Positions 30,263 through 41,662 of a DNA stretch of 64,000 bases are shown one piece after another. Source of the DNA: Ditylenchus dipsaci (taxonomy: Eukaryota; Nematoda; Chromadorea; Rhabditida; Anguinidae); contig SADC01000026.1 in the NCBI GenBank assembly GCA_004194705.1, positions 186,001-250,000 on the forward strand, read 5' to 3'. The position numbers and the translations under genes were made by a program. The notes under the pieces are model-generated. The model searched no databases. It was not told where the DNA came from and worked only from the letters and a program-made list of their open reading frames with translations. The first letter of the stretch is position 1; every line of letters starts with the position of its first letter.

Positions 30263-32552
30263 TATAAAAATTTGGGTTGCAGTATAGAATCCCCCTCCCC
30301 AACGGGGGTCAAGTGTACTTCTCGGAATCATGTCTAAGGTAAGTGTGTGCGCGCATCTCTAACTCTCAAGCCCCCTGCGCCCTTCACACACACTCGAAAG
30401 TGACTCTGGATGCATGAAAAAGCATGCTTACCAGATTTATTTGCAGTAGGCCCCAGTATTCAAAACTATGTTCAAAATCTTCTTGTTAGTGGGACCGGTA
30501 TGCTTAGTGGTCCCTTTATATTCCCTTTCCCTCCCATACAGCCCTTAATCCTTTTAAAATTCAAAAGGGCCATTTCAAATTTTTCAAATTTTACTAAAAA
30601 CCCATGATACCCCCTGTGGATCGAAAAAATTTATTTTTCTCAGAATTAAAAAACAGCGGGCTTTCTCATGAAATCGGGGTCGAGAAACACGAATATGATG
30701 TTATCTTCTCGATCTGATCAGTCCCCGTGTGGGGTGGGATTCTGAACTCAAGCCTGAAAAAACAACTTAATATACCAATCGATAGCTTTTGTAAAGGGTT
30801 TCATTTTCTGTAGACTCACTTTTTTCTGTAGAGTTTAAAAAGTTATAGCCACTTGAAGTGCGCCTGTCAATTCCTGAAAGTGGTAATCCAAATCGGATTT
30901 AACGATTTTTACAAAAAACGAAAATAAAATGTGAAAAGTAAAAACACAGAAAGATTCAGCGTTGGCTCAGCTTTTGTTTGGTACCAAATATGACCGACTG
31001 ATACGACTGTAAGCGAAAATTTTCGGAAAAATAATAAAGGTAATGTTGGGAGACAAAAATAGTCGAAATGGTCAACTATTTTGTGTCTTGAATTTGAATT
31101 TTTCAAATCTGAATTTGCCGCTTGACACGGCGTGCACTAACTTCCCCCACAAAAAAACCCTCATGTAATATACAACCACAAAACTACTACCACCCCCCCC
31201 CACCCTCCCACAATAATTTTTATGCTTAAGAATTAGGCTTAGCCCTAAGGGCTTTGGGCCGTAGGCATCAGGCTCAGGGACAATACGTAATAATTTCACT
31301 GCTTTTCAAAAAAAGTATGGGTTTTGGAGTACCTGAAAAATTATTAGGGGGGGGGGGTATATTACAGTAGCTTTTTTTTGGGGGGGGGGGTGGGGAAGGT
31401 ATATGACAATAGCGTCCAATTTTCTTATGATTAGTCAAATTTCAGGGTTTCCACTTAAATTTGGGTTGGTGCTCACCTTAAAATCGATTCACGGCCTCAA
31501 CGGAGCATGATCTCGAGACAATCATTGTTGGTAACGATAACTGAGATCCGATGCTAAAGCGTAACACAGAGATTTCCCGTTTTTTAGAGAGTGCCCAGTG
31601 TTCTCAAAAATCAAGGTCAAGACAACTTGACCCTCAATGTAAAGTCAAGGTCAAACTCAGTTTGATCTTGATTTTACGGATTGAGTTCAGAATCACCACC
31701 CGATCACCACAACCGATTGCATATTCGTGTTTCTCGACCCGGATTTTTACGGGAAATGATCATCAGATTCTGTGAAAGTGAAAAAAAATTTTTTGGGATT
31801 TGCCTTGGTCCCCCAAAGTAAAATTTTAGAAAAATTTGAAAAAAAAATATTTTTTAATTGGCGCCTTTTGAATTTTAAAGGGATTAAGGGCTGTATTGGG
31901 AGGGGAAGGGAATAAAAGGGGCCACTAATCACACAAGGCCCCTAACAAGAAGATGTTGAACATAGTTTTGAATACTGGGGCCTACCACATAAATAAACTC
32001 TGGTATGCATGCTTTTTCATGCATCCAGAGTCACTTTCAAGTGATTTGTGTCTAAGGTATGTGGGTGTGCGCATCTCAACTCCAAGCCCCCAAGCCCCTG
32101 CGCCCCCGAAGGGGGCGCAGGGGCTTGTGAGTTAGAGATGCGCGCACTCACTTACCTTAGACATGATTCCGAGAAGTACACTTGACCATAAAATGCGTGT
32201 AGAGTCTCTTTTTGCCAGGGCCCAGTTGAAAAACATGGTGAGGCAGTCGAAGAATATAGACATTCGAATTTCTAACGTTCTGCCATAAAAGTGGCCCCTT
32301 TATTCCCGTCCCCTCCCAATACATCCCTTATTCCCTTAAAAATTCAAAAGGCGCCAATTTAAATTTTTCAAATTTTGACTAAAAAACCGTGATACCCCTG
32401 TGGATCGAAAAAATTTATTTTTCTCAGAATTTAAAAAACAGCCGGCTTTCTCATGAAATCGGGGTCGAGAAACACGAATATGATGTTATCTTCTCGATCT
32501 GATCAGTCCCCGTGGGGATTCTATACTGCAACCAAAATTTGAGTATAGACCC
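30263..32552. repeat. Composite palindromic repeat of about 2.3 kb
   Basis: Outer ends: AATTTGGGTTGCAGTATAGA on the left and TCTATACTGCAACCAAAATT on the right. Next inward, ACTTCTCGGAATCATGTCTA near 30318 pairs with its inverse near 32155-32175. Two direct, nearly identical blocks of about 130 bp occur at 30610-30740 and 32395-32525 (both hold TCATGAAATCGGGGTCGAGA and TTCTCGATCTGATCAGTCCC). The interior includes G runs at 31346-31395 and a second GCGC hairpin at 32095-32125. Reading frames overlapping it are repeat-derived. Confidence 0.65.
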
Positions 32553-33085
32553 GATGAAAGTCCAGATTTTACGTCAAATACACGCCAAAAAAGTACATGA
32601 AACTTGTATGTAGATGCGGAGGTTTGTATTTAAAATGATAAGTTATAGACCAAAATGAAGCTAAGCATATCCCTTTTCTGAAAATACAGATCAAATTTTA
32701 AAAATACAGATTTTAGAAAACTAGAAAGCATTTTGAGTGAGGAACGCGTTTTCTAGTCAAATTTTAGGCGTTTTTTTGATTTCCGACAAAATTCGCTTGA
32801 AAAGCTAAAAGTTACACTTTCGTGCGTTTTTAAAAGCCGTGAACATGGCTTCATTCCTATTGAAAAGTCAAAATGCTTAATTATCGTCCTGAGACAACTT
32901 TTTCTGTAGGTCAGCCAAAATGTCATACATTACGTGATTCAGCATGTTTAGTGCTATCGAATGATAACTACAGGGAGAACCAACTGCCTGGAAATCGAGT
33001 TAATTTTTTTCAGTCATCGTACTTTGCGAAAATTAGGTGTCCTATTTTTCAACCTTCCTCCTTCCGAAGAAAGTTGAAAAGGGAT
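32553..33085. other. Gene-free stretch
   Basis: A reading frame at 32873-33139 has no recognised family and runs into a MITE. No supported feature. Confidence 0.4.
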
Positions 33086-33087
33086 GT

Positions 33088-33331
33088 TACCGTATTTACT
33101 GTATTATGTCCCTATTGGGAGTTATTTTTCAACCTCTAAAAAATCAAAAAATTTTAAGGTCGATTATGAGATTTTGGGTACTCAACCAAAATCTGAAAAG
33201 TGTAATCAGGTAAACTCGCGGCAACTAAGAAAACGCAAAAACAGATTTGCGAGTTGTTCGCTCTAGGCTGAGATATAAGGTCCGTAGAGTGGGGACTTAT
33301 TAGAGGGTGGGGAGTTAATACAGTAAATACG
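33088..33331. repeat. MITE, TACCGTATTTACTGTATTA variant
   Basis: Starts TACCGTATTTACTGTATTA and ends TTAATACAGTAAATACG. Interior AATCTGAAAAGTG, GGCAACTAAGAAAACGC and CTAGGCTGAGATATAAGG match 51833-52099 closely in inverted orientation, a recent pair of the same subfamily. Confidence 0.8.
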
Positions 33332-33524
33332 TTATACTAGGGGGTGTTATAATAAAGTAATTACGATAGTTTATTAAGTTCATAAATCGCCTAGTCATTT
33401 GTATTTGTACAGTTTATCCATCTAACTATATCTTCACAGTCAGACTGACCAATCATGTATTTACAGTTAGTCTATTCAGCAGTATATTTTTTTCATAACC
33501 TTAGCCTATTTTACATTTAAATTT

Positions 33525-33650
33525 GCAGCTGCAAAGTTAGAGTTGGCTGTATAGTGAGAGTCGACCATATAGCGAGAGTTGACTGTATATCGATAATTGG
33601 CTGCAAAGTTAAAGTTAGCTGTATAGGTAGGGTTGACTGTATGTTAGGGC
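33525..33650. repeat. Short tandem GTTGGCTGTATAG-type units
   Basis: About five degenerate units of AGAGTTGACTGTATAG- and AAGTTAGCTGTATAGG-like sequence, related to CAGTCAACTCTC termini of Tigger-type elements. The minus-strand frame over it is rich in iterated IQSTLTI because of the tandem units. Confidence 0.55.
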
Positions 33651-34410
33651 GCAGGCGCCCGTGCAAGTATGCTTTCAAGGTGTGGTGTGATCCTGTATTA
33701 TTCTGAAAAGCCTTTTTCAAAATCGATTATACTCATCTAGTCAATTAAAATTAAAACTCAAATTTAAAATATATGTCTTCTACAACTTTTGAACTTCTTA
33801 CAACTGTAAGCCTTATTGAAATATTGAAGTTAGAAAAAGTTCAGATCGCTTAATAATGTTTTTTTTTATTTCACATCGACCTAGAAAAGTTTGATGCATG
33901 TTTTTTTTTTAAATTTTTTTAATAGTCTTGATTTTAGTATTTGAAGCATCTTTATTTAGCGAACAACTCCTTACACGTCATTTGTTTGAAAGAATAAGCT
34001 GCTTTAGAAAAGTCTTGCTTTAATTGGTTTGGTGCGAATAATGAAGTTTTTCCTTGGATGCAACATTCTCCGTCAAGTTTTCACATAATTCTATTAAAAG
34101 AGAAGTAAAAAGTGAAAAGTTTTTTCATCGCTACAAATTTGTAATTTCCAAATTTATGTGTGTGTAGTATGAGATTGTCTAATTGAATCACGAGAATTTT
34201 TACTTTTGTGTCTATTTTTGTACATGCTGAACTTGTTCAGTTTATTTACACTCTTAGTGATTTCTAAAAACACAGTCGCTAGTTTTACATATATACCGTA
34301 TTCTCTCTCATAGAAATCCCTGGGCTTGTATTCAGGTAGGTACGTAGACTTGGTGAACCAAGAGCTACTCTTGATCTTGCTTCTACTTATAACGTTTAGA
34401 GTGGAGTTCA
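33651..34410 (-). other. Possible minus-strand exons of an unidentified gene
   Basis: A minus-strand frame at about 34447-34154 (including YLPEYKPRDFYEREYG) and a short frame after TTTTAATAG at about 34096 (ENLTENVASKEKLHYSHQTN then stop), followed by AATAAA near 33955, could be the 3' end of a gene. I recognise no family and the splice joints are unproven. The upstream part overlaps a repeat. Confidence 0.25.
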
Positions 34411-34745
34411 GGATTAAGTTGTCGAGGCCTTGAAATTTTCGAGTCAAAGCTCGATGACTTGAAAAAAGTCAAAGTTTTCGAGGCCTCGAGATGATTCAAG
34501 ACTCAAAACTTAAAAATTTTGAGGATTCCACAAAGATTTTAAAAATTTTTTGCTTTTTATTTTATCAAATTGTTCCCAAACAAAAAAGAGAAAATTTCGA
34601 TAAGCTATTTTAAAGAGTCAAGAATTTAAATAGATATTTGAAATATTTTTCGAGATCTCGAGACTCGAAAAAAAGAACTCTGAAATCGAATTTTTTCGAA
34701 TTTTCAAGTTTGGAATCGAAAACTAGATTCTACAACCCTAATTAG
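34411..34745. repeat. Iterated-motif foldback (TTTTCGAGTC units)
   Basis: Left: GTTGTCGAGGCCTTGAAATT, TTTTCGAGTCAAAGCTCG, TTCGAGGCCTCGAG. Right: TTTCGAGATCTCGAGACTCG, AATTTTCAAGTTTGGAATCG, TTCTACAACCCTA. The end pairs with the TAGGGTTGTC ends at 12862 and 54791. Confidence 0.65.
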
Positions 34746-35912
34746 GATCAGAAGTTACTTGTGAATTTTATCAAGCACAAAGCAAGTCTTTGACCTAGTA
34801 AGTAAGTGAAGATTTCAAAAATTGTATATTTGAGAGTATATTTTGACTAGTTTTGATCCAAAAAGAGTTCTCTTTGAAAATACCTGAGTTTACTCGTGAA
34901 ACTTGCGAGTAATTTGTTCAAAAACACGGTCTTGAGTTCAGTAGGTCTGTATTATCGTCTTAGTAATGACTCAAATAAAATTTCATTTATTGATTCTCTG
35001 TAATATTTTACTGATTATCACAAAAAGCAAAAACAAATACAAGATTTGCCGAAACACTTAATTGTTTACTTTTGAGCAGTGCGGCCATTTGAAGGCCAAA
35101 AGGACCAAACAGAAAGCCACTTCAAAATCAAAAGAGCAAAACAAAAAAATTAACTGAAAATTCTAGTTTACGGAAAGCACAAAAAATAATTTGAGAAAAT
35201 CAACAAATCTACCCTCAAAATTTTGCTCACCTAAAATTCCACTTAAACCTTTTTATTGGAAATTATTTGGCATGCTGAAAATGTCAATATTTGGTATACA
35301 TTTTTCCATAGATTCAATAAATCGTTAAATATTTGATGTGCTGGTTTGACAAGCTTTTCTGTGTTTATTTTGTAATAAAACTGATAAATGTGTTGGTGTT
35401 TACAGGGATTACCAAAGTTCAACTTTTCTCTTTTGCTTTCCGGCCAAATTGGCTAGCTATACAAAAAGAAAAATGCTGGTTTTATAAAGGTGTTGCTATT
35501 AATATATTTGGTTATGGAAAAAAAATTTCTTGTACAATTGAATTGTGAATAGATCAAGAAAGATTCCAATTTTCTCTTAAACATCTAAAAAAAATTAATT
35601 TAAAAAAGAAATTATATTTAAGTTACACTGTCATCTACAGTCGAGTCACTATTTTGCGACACAATGTTCAACTTTTTATATTGTCTACCGTATGACCTAT
35701 AGTATTCGTCCTGGGTCTTTCACTTTTCATCCTCACAACATCATAAAAATTTTGGGTCGATTTTAAAGATTTTTGGGAGATTAGTCAAAATTGACCAAAG
35801 AGCTCATTGGAGTAGAGAAAAGTTAACGAAAAATTTGAAAAAATTGATTGTGGGCTGAGATTTAGGTTCTTGAGAATGCCATATTTTAGAAGGAACCAGT
35901 TAGCACAGGAGG
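34746..35912. other. Gene-poor stretch with one unassigned exon-like frame
   Basis: After the acceptor-like GTGTTTACAG, the frame 35416-35548 (+) reads GITKVQLFSFAFRPNWLAIQ... to a stop. It could be a 3' exon, but no family or partner exon was found. The rest is AT-rich and unassigned. Confidence 0.25.
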
Positions 35913-36097
35913 TACAGTCAAACCTCATCCGGCCTCAGTGTGCCGGATAAACGAGGTGGCGGATAACTGGAATCATTTGACCAAAAATAAGCCAATCTGA
36001 GCTGAATGAAGTATATTTAAGGTGCCGAATAACCGAGGGGCCGAATAACAGAGGGTCCTGGATAAATGAAGTGCCGGATAACCGAGGTTCAGCTGTA
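35913..36097. repeat. Tigger/pogo-type MITE (GCCGGATAACCGAGG units)
   Basis: Starts TACAGTCAAACCTCATCCGG and ends AACCGAGGTTCAGCTGTA. Internal iterations of GTGCCGGATAAACGAGG resemble those at 49233-49376. Confidence 0.75.
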
Positions 36098-36761
36098 AGG
36101 TCATTTTAAAATAAATATAGGCGGGCACTTTTTCGCGGGTAAGATTATTTGGAGCTGAAATAGTGTGTTTATTTAATTTAACGCCGAACAGGATAGTAAA
36201 AAAATAAAAAAAAAGTACTATGTGCGGGTCAGCTGCCCCTAGGAACCGATTTTTGCGTTTGAAACTTTAAGAAGGCAGATCTCGTCCAACTCAATTATTG
36301 ATATCGCTGATCTATCAGTTAAACGATAGCGCAGATCACGGGCTTTAAAATAAGCCATCATCGAGGTATTTAAAGACAACTTAATGTAAAAATTTAGCTC
36401 AAAGAAAAAATTGTATTCTTTTAAAAACGATGTAGATAATCACGAACAGAACAAAAAGTTTGATAACGTCAACTTTTAGTCGTCACTGTATATCATTCGG
36501 TACTAGTGTCGAACAGGTCACACCTTCAAAGTTTTTGCTGACTATCAAAAAATACTTATTTAATCAATGGAATATTTTATTCTGTTAAATAAATTTCTAT
36601 TCCAGAGTTCTCGATGGATAAGCTAAGGGGGTTTAAGCTTAAGAACGTTAAGAAACTTAAACTTACAATTCTTAAGAAACTTAAGAACTGTAGAGCGCGG
36701 AACAAACAAGTAATTCTTAGCCTTGATAACAAGTGGCACATTTTTATGGTTTTTAAATAGG

Positions 36762-37203
36762 TCTTTCCTGTTTTGGGTGGAAAATCGTGATACGAATACA
36801 CTGTTGGATATTATTCAGCAATATATTCTACCGGGTACGTTTATGTGTATGCTATTTTAATACCAGATTACCAGTTCAGCTGAATTTATAGGAACAACAA
36901 TTATTTCGGACGGATAACCTTCGTACAGAAAAAATGCCCGATAGATATGAGCACTTGGCAGTCAATCATTCAGAGCATTTTGTCGATCCCATTACTGGAG
37001 CGTACACCAACAGCATTGAATCAGCGAGGCAGAAGCTAAAAGTCAGAAACAAGAAAGAATACGGAACTGCATCGTCTGAATTTGGATCCTATATTGAGCA
37101 ACATTTGTGGTTTCAGATGTTTTCTGGTCCGGATTTTTTTTATAATCTGATGTCTCAAATTTGTGGTTGTATTCTTGTGAGCGAAAATGAAAATATTCAT
37201 TGA
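36762..37203 (+). pseudogene. ISXO2-like (Merlin) transposase fragment
   Basis: Reads SFLFWVENRDTNTLLDIIQQ...LPG, then a 57-bp intron (36835-36891, GTACGT...TTTATAG), then TTIISDG with the catalytic Asp. The next codon is TAA where the family has Trp, and a one-base shift follows before RYEHLAVNHSEHFVDP, TGAYTNSIES and YGTASSEF, the hallmark C-terminal block of IS1595/Merlin DDE transposases. Only the second half of the domain remains. A stop, a frameshift and the missing N terminus make it non-functional. The frame ends at 37203, next to the right terminal repeat. Confidence 0.85.
36835..36891 (+). other. Short intron inside the transposase fragment
   Basis: The donor G|GTACGT follows the CCG of LPG. 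The acceptor TTTATAG joins in phase to restore PGTTIISDG. At 57 bp it matches host intron size, so this element was spliced by host machinery before it decayed. Confidence 0.7.
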
Positions 37204-38025
37204 TTAAATGTGTATTTTTGGTAGTCAGCAAAAATTTTGGAAGTGTGACCTGTTCGACACTAGTACCAACAAAAAGTTTGATAACGACAATTTTTCAGTC
37301 GTCACTGTGTATCATTCGACAGGGCAAGAAAAATTGCACAAGTAAAAGCTTTGAGCTATGGCAAAAGGCGGCCTGAGGAGTGCTTAGCAAGACTCTCAAA
37401 AATTCAAAATCAATTTTGACGTGAAACACATATTTTGCCAATGAAACCGCAAATTTTGACACCGGATTCGAGTTCAACATGGTCGATTTGCTTAGAAATC
37501 TGCGCTTCAACATGGAAACAATTCAAAATTATTTGAAATTCAAATGATTTTTGTCTTGAGCGGAATTCGAAATTTGATGTTTTTAATTTCATGTTTAAGG
37601 GCAGATTTCTAAGCAAATCGACCATGTTGAACTCGAATCTGGTGTCAAAAATTGCGGTTTCATTGGCAAAATATGAGTTTTACGTAAAAATTGATCTTGA
37701 TTTTTTTTGAGAGTTTTGCTAAGCACTCCTCAGGCCTCCTTTACCCTAGCTCAAAGCTTTTTCTGCCAGTACGGTCAATTTTTCTCTGATCTAAAATTTT
37801 CACATTTAATTGTCATAAATACCTCGATGATACCTTATTTTGAAGCCCATGATCTGCGCTTTCTTTTAATTGAAAAATTACTGTATTTGATATCAAAATT
37901 GACGAGATCTGCCCTTTGAAGTTTCGTGCGCAAAAATCTTGACTTGGTTAGTTTGTAGGGGCAGCTGAACCACAAATAGTGATTTTTATTCAAATTTTTT
38001 CACTATCGAGTTCAGCAAGATATTC

Positions 38026-38805
38026 TGCACCAAGATGTACTCTTAGGACAAAACCTCTATTCTAAAAAGTTTAAAGTTGAAAGTACGTCGGCCATTTTTG
38101 TGTGAATTGAACTCTACTACTTCTTTTTTAATAAGATTTAGCGATTTGAGACTTTTTGTATTGAAAAATAACATGTATTTTGTTGATGTGTGAACTCTTT
38201 GGTAACAAAAGAAAATGAATTTAAAACTTTTATAAAGAAAAACTAAAGTTTACAGATTAAAATAACACATGAAACTCACGACTGTTTTTATTCGTTTTCA
38301 ATTTTCATACTCACTTATTACAATAAGCTTTCCAATCCAGTATTACAGTAAAATAAGAAATTTGGCTCACTTGCACCCCGCACCGTAAGTCAGGGGACCA
38401 TGGCGAAAATTTTTATGCAAAAAAACATTTATAGGACAGCGTGAAAAGGAAGTTTTCTAGAGCTACACTTCTAGATAATTCAGGCATCTAAACCTTTTTT
38501 ATACCCTGTTTTATGAAAAAAAATTATTTGAAAAAAAATTTTCTTTGGTCCCCTCTTGTTGATTGACTGCTGGAACGGGGTGCAATGAAAGGGGTGCGGA
38601 TACAATTTAGCCACGAATTTGAAGTTCTAGCAGAAATTACCCTTGAAAACACTATAAAAAATACTCAAATATTGGTCCCAGATCCCGGAAAAGTCATTTC
38701 TTAGTTTCACCTAACACAAAGATTTTATGTGAGTTGGAGGTGTGAATAGCTCTCAAATTTTTCTTTGTTGCAGTTAAGCAAAATACAAAATTCAAATAAA
38801 TTCAC
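38026..38805. other. Gene-free stretch with one palindrome
   Basis: TTGCACCCCGCACC and GGGGACCATGGCGAAAATTTTT near 38370-38410 pair loosely with CTTTGGTCCCC and AACGGGGTGCAA near 38543-38584, a palindrome of about 210 bp. Nothing else was recognised. Confidence 0.45.
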
Positions 38806-38809
38806 CAAC

Positions 38810-38964
38810 TACAGTCGACGCTCGATATAACGTCCCTCAAGGGACCGGCCAAAATGGGACGTTATAACAAACGGACGTTATATCGAGCGTCGTTCTATCG
38901 AGAATACACTACAGGCTGGCCAAAATAAGACTTTTTTCTGGACGTATATCGAGCGTCCACTGTA
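38810..38964. repeat. Tigger/pogo-type MITE with strong termini
   Basis: TACAGTCGACGCTCGATATA on the left and ATATCGAGCGTCCACTGTA on the right. Interior ACGTCCCTCAAGGGACCGGC and GGACGTTATATCGAGCGTCG are typical of this superfamily. Length is 155 bp. Confidence 0.85.
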
Positions 38965-39104
38965 TTTCAAAAATGTCTCTTCAAATCTAGGCAAATCGTT
39001 CAAATCGTTACTAGCATTCTGTTTTCAAGATTTGTTTTACGACTTCTGCAAAAGAATACAAACAAAAGAATATAGCGATGACAATATAGCAAAACGAGAA
39101 CTTA

Positions 39105-39420
39105 CCGTAGTATAAAAACCACCACCCCCCCCAAATGAAATTTTTTTAAAGTGTTTCCAAACACCCTATATCGACTCAAAAACGCCTCAGAAGTTCAAAA
39201 AAAGGCATTATTTTTAACTTCTGGTCAATAAAAATCGAGTTTCGGGCATTTTTAAATCTCGACCATATGACTGTTTACCCTGTCTTTCAACATGGGATTG
39301 GGCAAAAAGCACCTCTAAATGCCTTTTTGATCAAGAGTCTTGCTCGGAATCATGTCTAAGGTAAGTGAGTGCGCGCATCTCTAACCAAACAAGCTCTCGG
39401 GAAAGGCCTTTTACGAGATA
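39105..39420. repeat. GCGC-family arm
   Basis: AGTATAAAAACCACCACCCC near 39112, TTTTAAAGTGTTTCCAAACACC near 39144, TTGATCAAGAGTCTTGCTCG near 39330 and TCTAAGGTAAGTGAGTGCGC near 39355. It is the left half of the composite seen whole at 2586-3291. Confidence 0.65.
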
Positions 39421-40150
39421 ACTTCATATTCGTGTTTTGACCCCTATTCTATAAAAGAGACTTTTAGACATAAAAAGATAGAAATAGGGGAGGGCTGAAA
39501 GGTGGTAGTTATCATAATTTAAATGAGCCCAATTTTTATTTTTAAGTGATGAAGGGCTGTATTGGCCAAAGGAACAACAGGGGTCCACTTGCATAGCAAA
39601 CTGAGGTTCACTAATTGAGGTTGTATCGCTTCCAAGGGATTATTCAGTGCAATTCAATACTCTTTGCAGCGTAACCCTTATATAAGATACAAAAATTAAA
39701 AAATTTAGCGATGGTTAGTCAATCAAAACTGTTAATGATTATTTTTCAGATGTTTTATTCTTCAGCTTTTTTTCGGACAACAAAAATTTCTCAGTTATTT
39801 CTATTCCTAGCCCGTTTATCAGTGAAATTCTTTGAATTTTTGTTATATTTGTGCAATCATTATCTTTTTTTTTTGTTATTTCATTTTTTATGGGAATTTT
39901 GTTTATTTTTGATGTCATCGAGCAAATAGTTTTTTTTCTCAGATCAATTTGTGTCTATTTAACTTTTTATGCTTTCAAAACATTATGCAATTTGATTTAC
40001 AAAGTTGTTTTGATAGCATTTACCTATTTTCAATGTTGTCAACTAAAAATTTTGCATTTCTACAGATCTCAAATTATTTTAAAAAATCGTAAAGGCTGCA
40101 CTACAAAGCCGTGCTTGTAAGTTATGAATTTCAAATTAGACTTGGTTAAC
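39421..40150. other. Hydrophobic AT-rich frames, no supported gene
   Basis: Frames at 39711-39929 and 39851-40120 encode Phe/Leu-rich stretches that superficially resemble membrane proteins. Composition alone explains them, and no family motif is visible. Confidence 0.3.
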
Positions 40151-40154
40151 CATT

Positions 40155-40500
40155 TCAGCGGGAGGGGGGGGGATGGGATCGGCTTAACGGACACAAGTTA
40201 GCCGATTGTACAAGTAAATAAACAACAGGATGGCGCGAAAAATTTCAGCTACCTTGAAAAAGTTGGCGTGCGTAACCCCTAGCCCGGTCGATACCCGATT
40301 TTTCGGTGGCCAGCCCTCGAAAACCTCCACAATAACGGCCGCTGTGATGAAAAGCATAAGCACAGAACTCCTACGTAGCTTAACTACTGTCATCGATTTT
40401 CATGGGGAAATCGATGGGGCAAGGAGCTACTTACGCAAAAAATTTAAGTGGCCGTGTTTTTTTGCGCCACCGTGTATATAACTACAGTTAATTTGGTTAA
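40155..40500. other. Locally GC-richer unassigned segment
   Basis: Base composition is clearly higher in G+C than the flanks. GGATGGCGCGAAAAATTTC and ATTTAAGTGGCCGTG...TTTGCGCCACC mark its edges. Open frames exist on both strands (40230-40481 plus, 40393-40184 minus) but match nothing I know. A captured fragment or decayed element is possible. Confidence 0.35.
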
Positions 40501-41185
40501 CTATAACTCACAATTAATCCAGCTAGCCACTAGTTAAAATAGATCTTTATTTGCTTTTTAATTTTGTCGATGCTTAGCACAATATTTAAAGACGAAAAAA
40601 CCTACAAAACGTTTCCCTAATAGCAGTGTTAGCATTGCCTAGCAGGAGAAAGCTCAGAAAAATAAGTGTTAAATTACGAAAGTGTTTTTTCATTAAAAAC
40701 AGTCCTGATTCAATAGCTGTACAAAATCTGTCCTCCTTGTTTTTACTTTATTTTTAAAGCCATTGAGTGTGGATAATGGACATGTTGTCCCTGTGCTTTT
40801 TGCCATGCTCGTTACACCTGAGTGAGACTTTCCTTCTCCTCTTTTTGTTGAGGAGGATGAATGAGAAATAAAAATTTGTGTTTAATCGTTTTGATCTTTC
40901 ATTTCACTTCCACTTGATCTCCACCCGATTTTAATACCTGAATAATAATAGTTTTTGGAATAGCAAAACACAAAAAGATGAATTTTTCGCCCTTTATTGT
41001 TACTGTTTGTGGGATAAAACATGCTCAAATATATTTGGAAGGGCGGATATAAAGTGCAGTTTGCTTTTTGGTGTAGATAAACTGGCTGTAATTCTGTAAT
41101 TTTTGGAGAGCGGTCAAACAGCTGTTGATTATTGTGACTGTGAATATATAGTTGATTGCACTGACTGTGGATTTAAAGTTGACTG
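40501..41185. other. Gene-free stretch
   Basis: No exon, RNA gene or long inverted repeat is visible. Confidence 0.4.
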
Positions 41186-41188
41186 TAC

Positions 41189-41662
41189 TACAGTCGACTA
41201 TCCCGTTAACATGATGGCAAAAAGTTCGTTCTCGCTTGGACCGGACACTTTTTCAACCCAATTTTCAAAGTCTTTTACTTTTTCTTTTTATAATAATAGT
41301 TGGTCCCAAACATAGTTCATTTGGGTCTGACATAACGGTCCTAACAATATAACCTGGCCCCAAATATCGCAAGGATTCCGATTTTGCCAACAGAAATTCT
41401 GGAATTTGAAGGGCATACTCTCTCATTAATCTGACGCTTTTTTTTTAATATCGTTGTTTTAACAAGAGAGTAAGCCTTTAATAATTTCAGAATTTTTTTC
41501 TTTTGCAAAAACGATCGGCAAAATTGGAATCTTTGCGGTGTTTGGGACCGTTTTCGCCTGTCGAAAAGAAAAGTAAAAGACTTTGAAAATTGGTTTAAAA
41601 AAGTGTTGGACCCAAGGCGGGAATAAACTTTTTGCCATTATGTTAACGGGAGAGTCTACGGT
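41189..41662. repeat. Tigger/pogo-type non-autonomous element
   Basis: TACAGTCGACTATCCCGTTA on the left and TAACGGGAGAGTCTACGGTA on the right. Inner arms pair: CATGATGGCAAAAAGTTCG with ACTTTTTGCCATTATG, and TCAAAGTCTTTTAC with GTAAAAGACTTTGA. Confidence 0.8.

Larger units (their letters stand above)
36499..37267 (+). mobile_element. Merlin-type DNA transposon, internally deleted
   Basis: Terminal inverted repeats of about 56 bp: GGTACTAGTGTCGAACAGG at the left (36499-36555) and CCTGTTCGACACTAGTACC at the right (37212-37267), with few mismatches. It encloses a decayed ISXO2-like transposase. At about 770 bp it is too short for a full element, so the N-terminal half of the transposase is deleted. 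The outer flanks are a direct repeat of about 50 bp (36450-36498 and 37268-37317), much longer than the 8-9 bp duplication known for Merlin. Confidence 0.8.
36170..38025. repeat. Large foldback interrupted by a Merlin element
   Basis: Arm pairs: GTCAGCTGCCCCTAGG near 36228 with GGGGCAGCTGA near 37956; AAGGCAGATCTCGTC near 36272 with GACGAGATCTGCC near 37900; GGGCTTTAAAATAAGCC and ATCATCGAGGTATTTA near 36339 with AAATACCTCGATGATACC near 37818; GGCGGCCTGAGGAGTGCTTA near 37367 with TAAGCACTCC near 37717. The centre is about 37540. The left arm is split by the Merlin at 36499-37267. A solo arm lies at 10190-10705. Confidence 0.75.

Noticed and set aside
33517..33720. Protein with IQSTLTI repeats on the minus strand
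   Set aside because: Translation of a short tandem DNA repeat; no start context or conserved domain.
39711..40120. Chemoreceptor-like membrane protein
   Set aside because: Only AT-driven Phe/Leu/Ile richness supports it; no conserved motif or in-phase splice chain was found.
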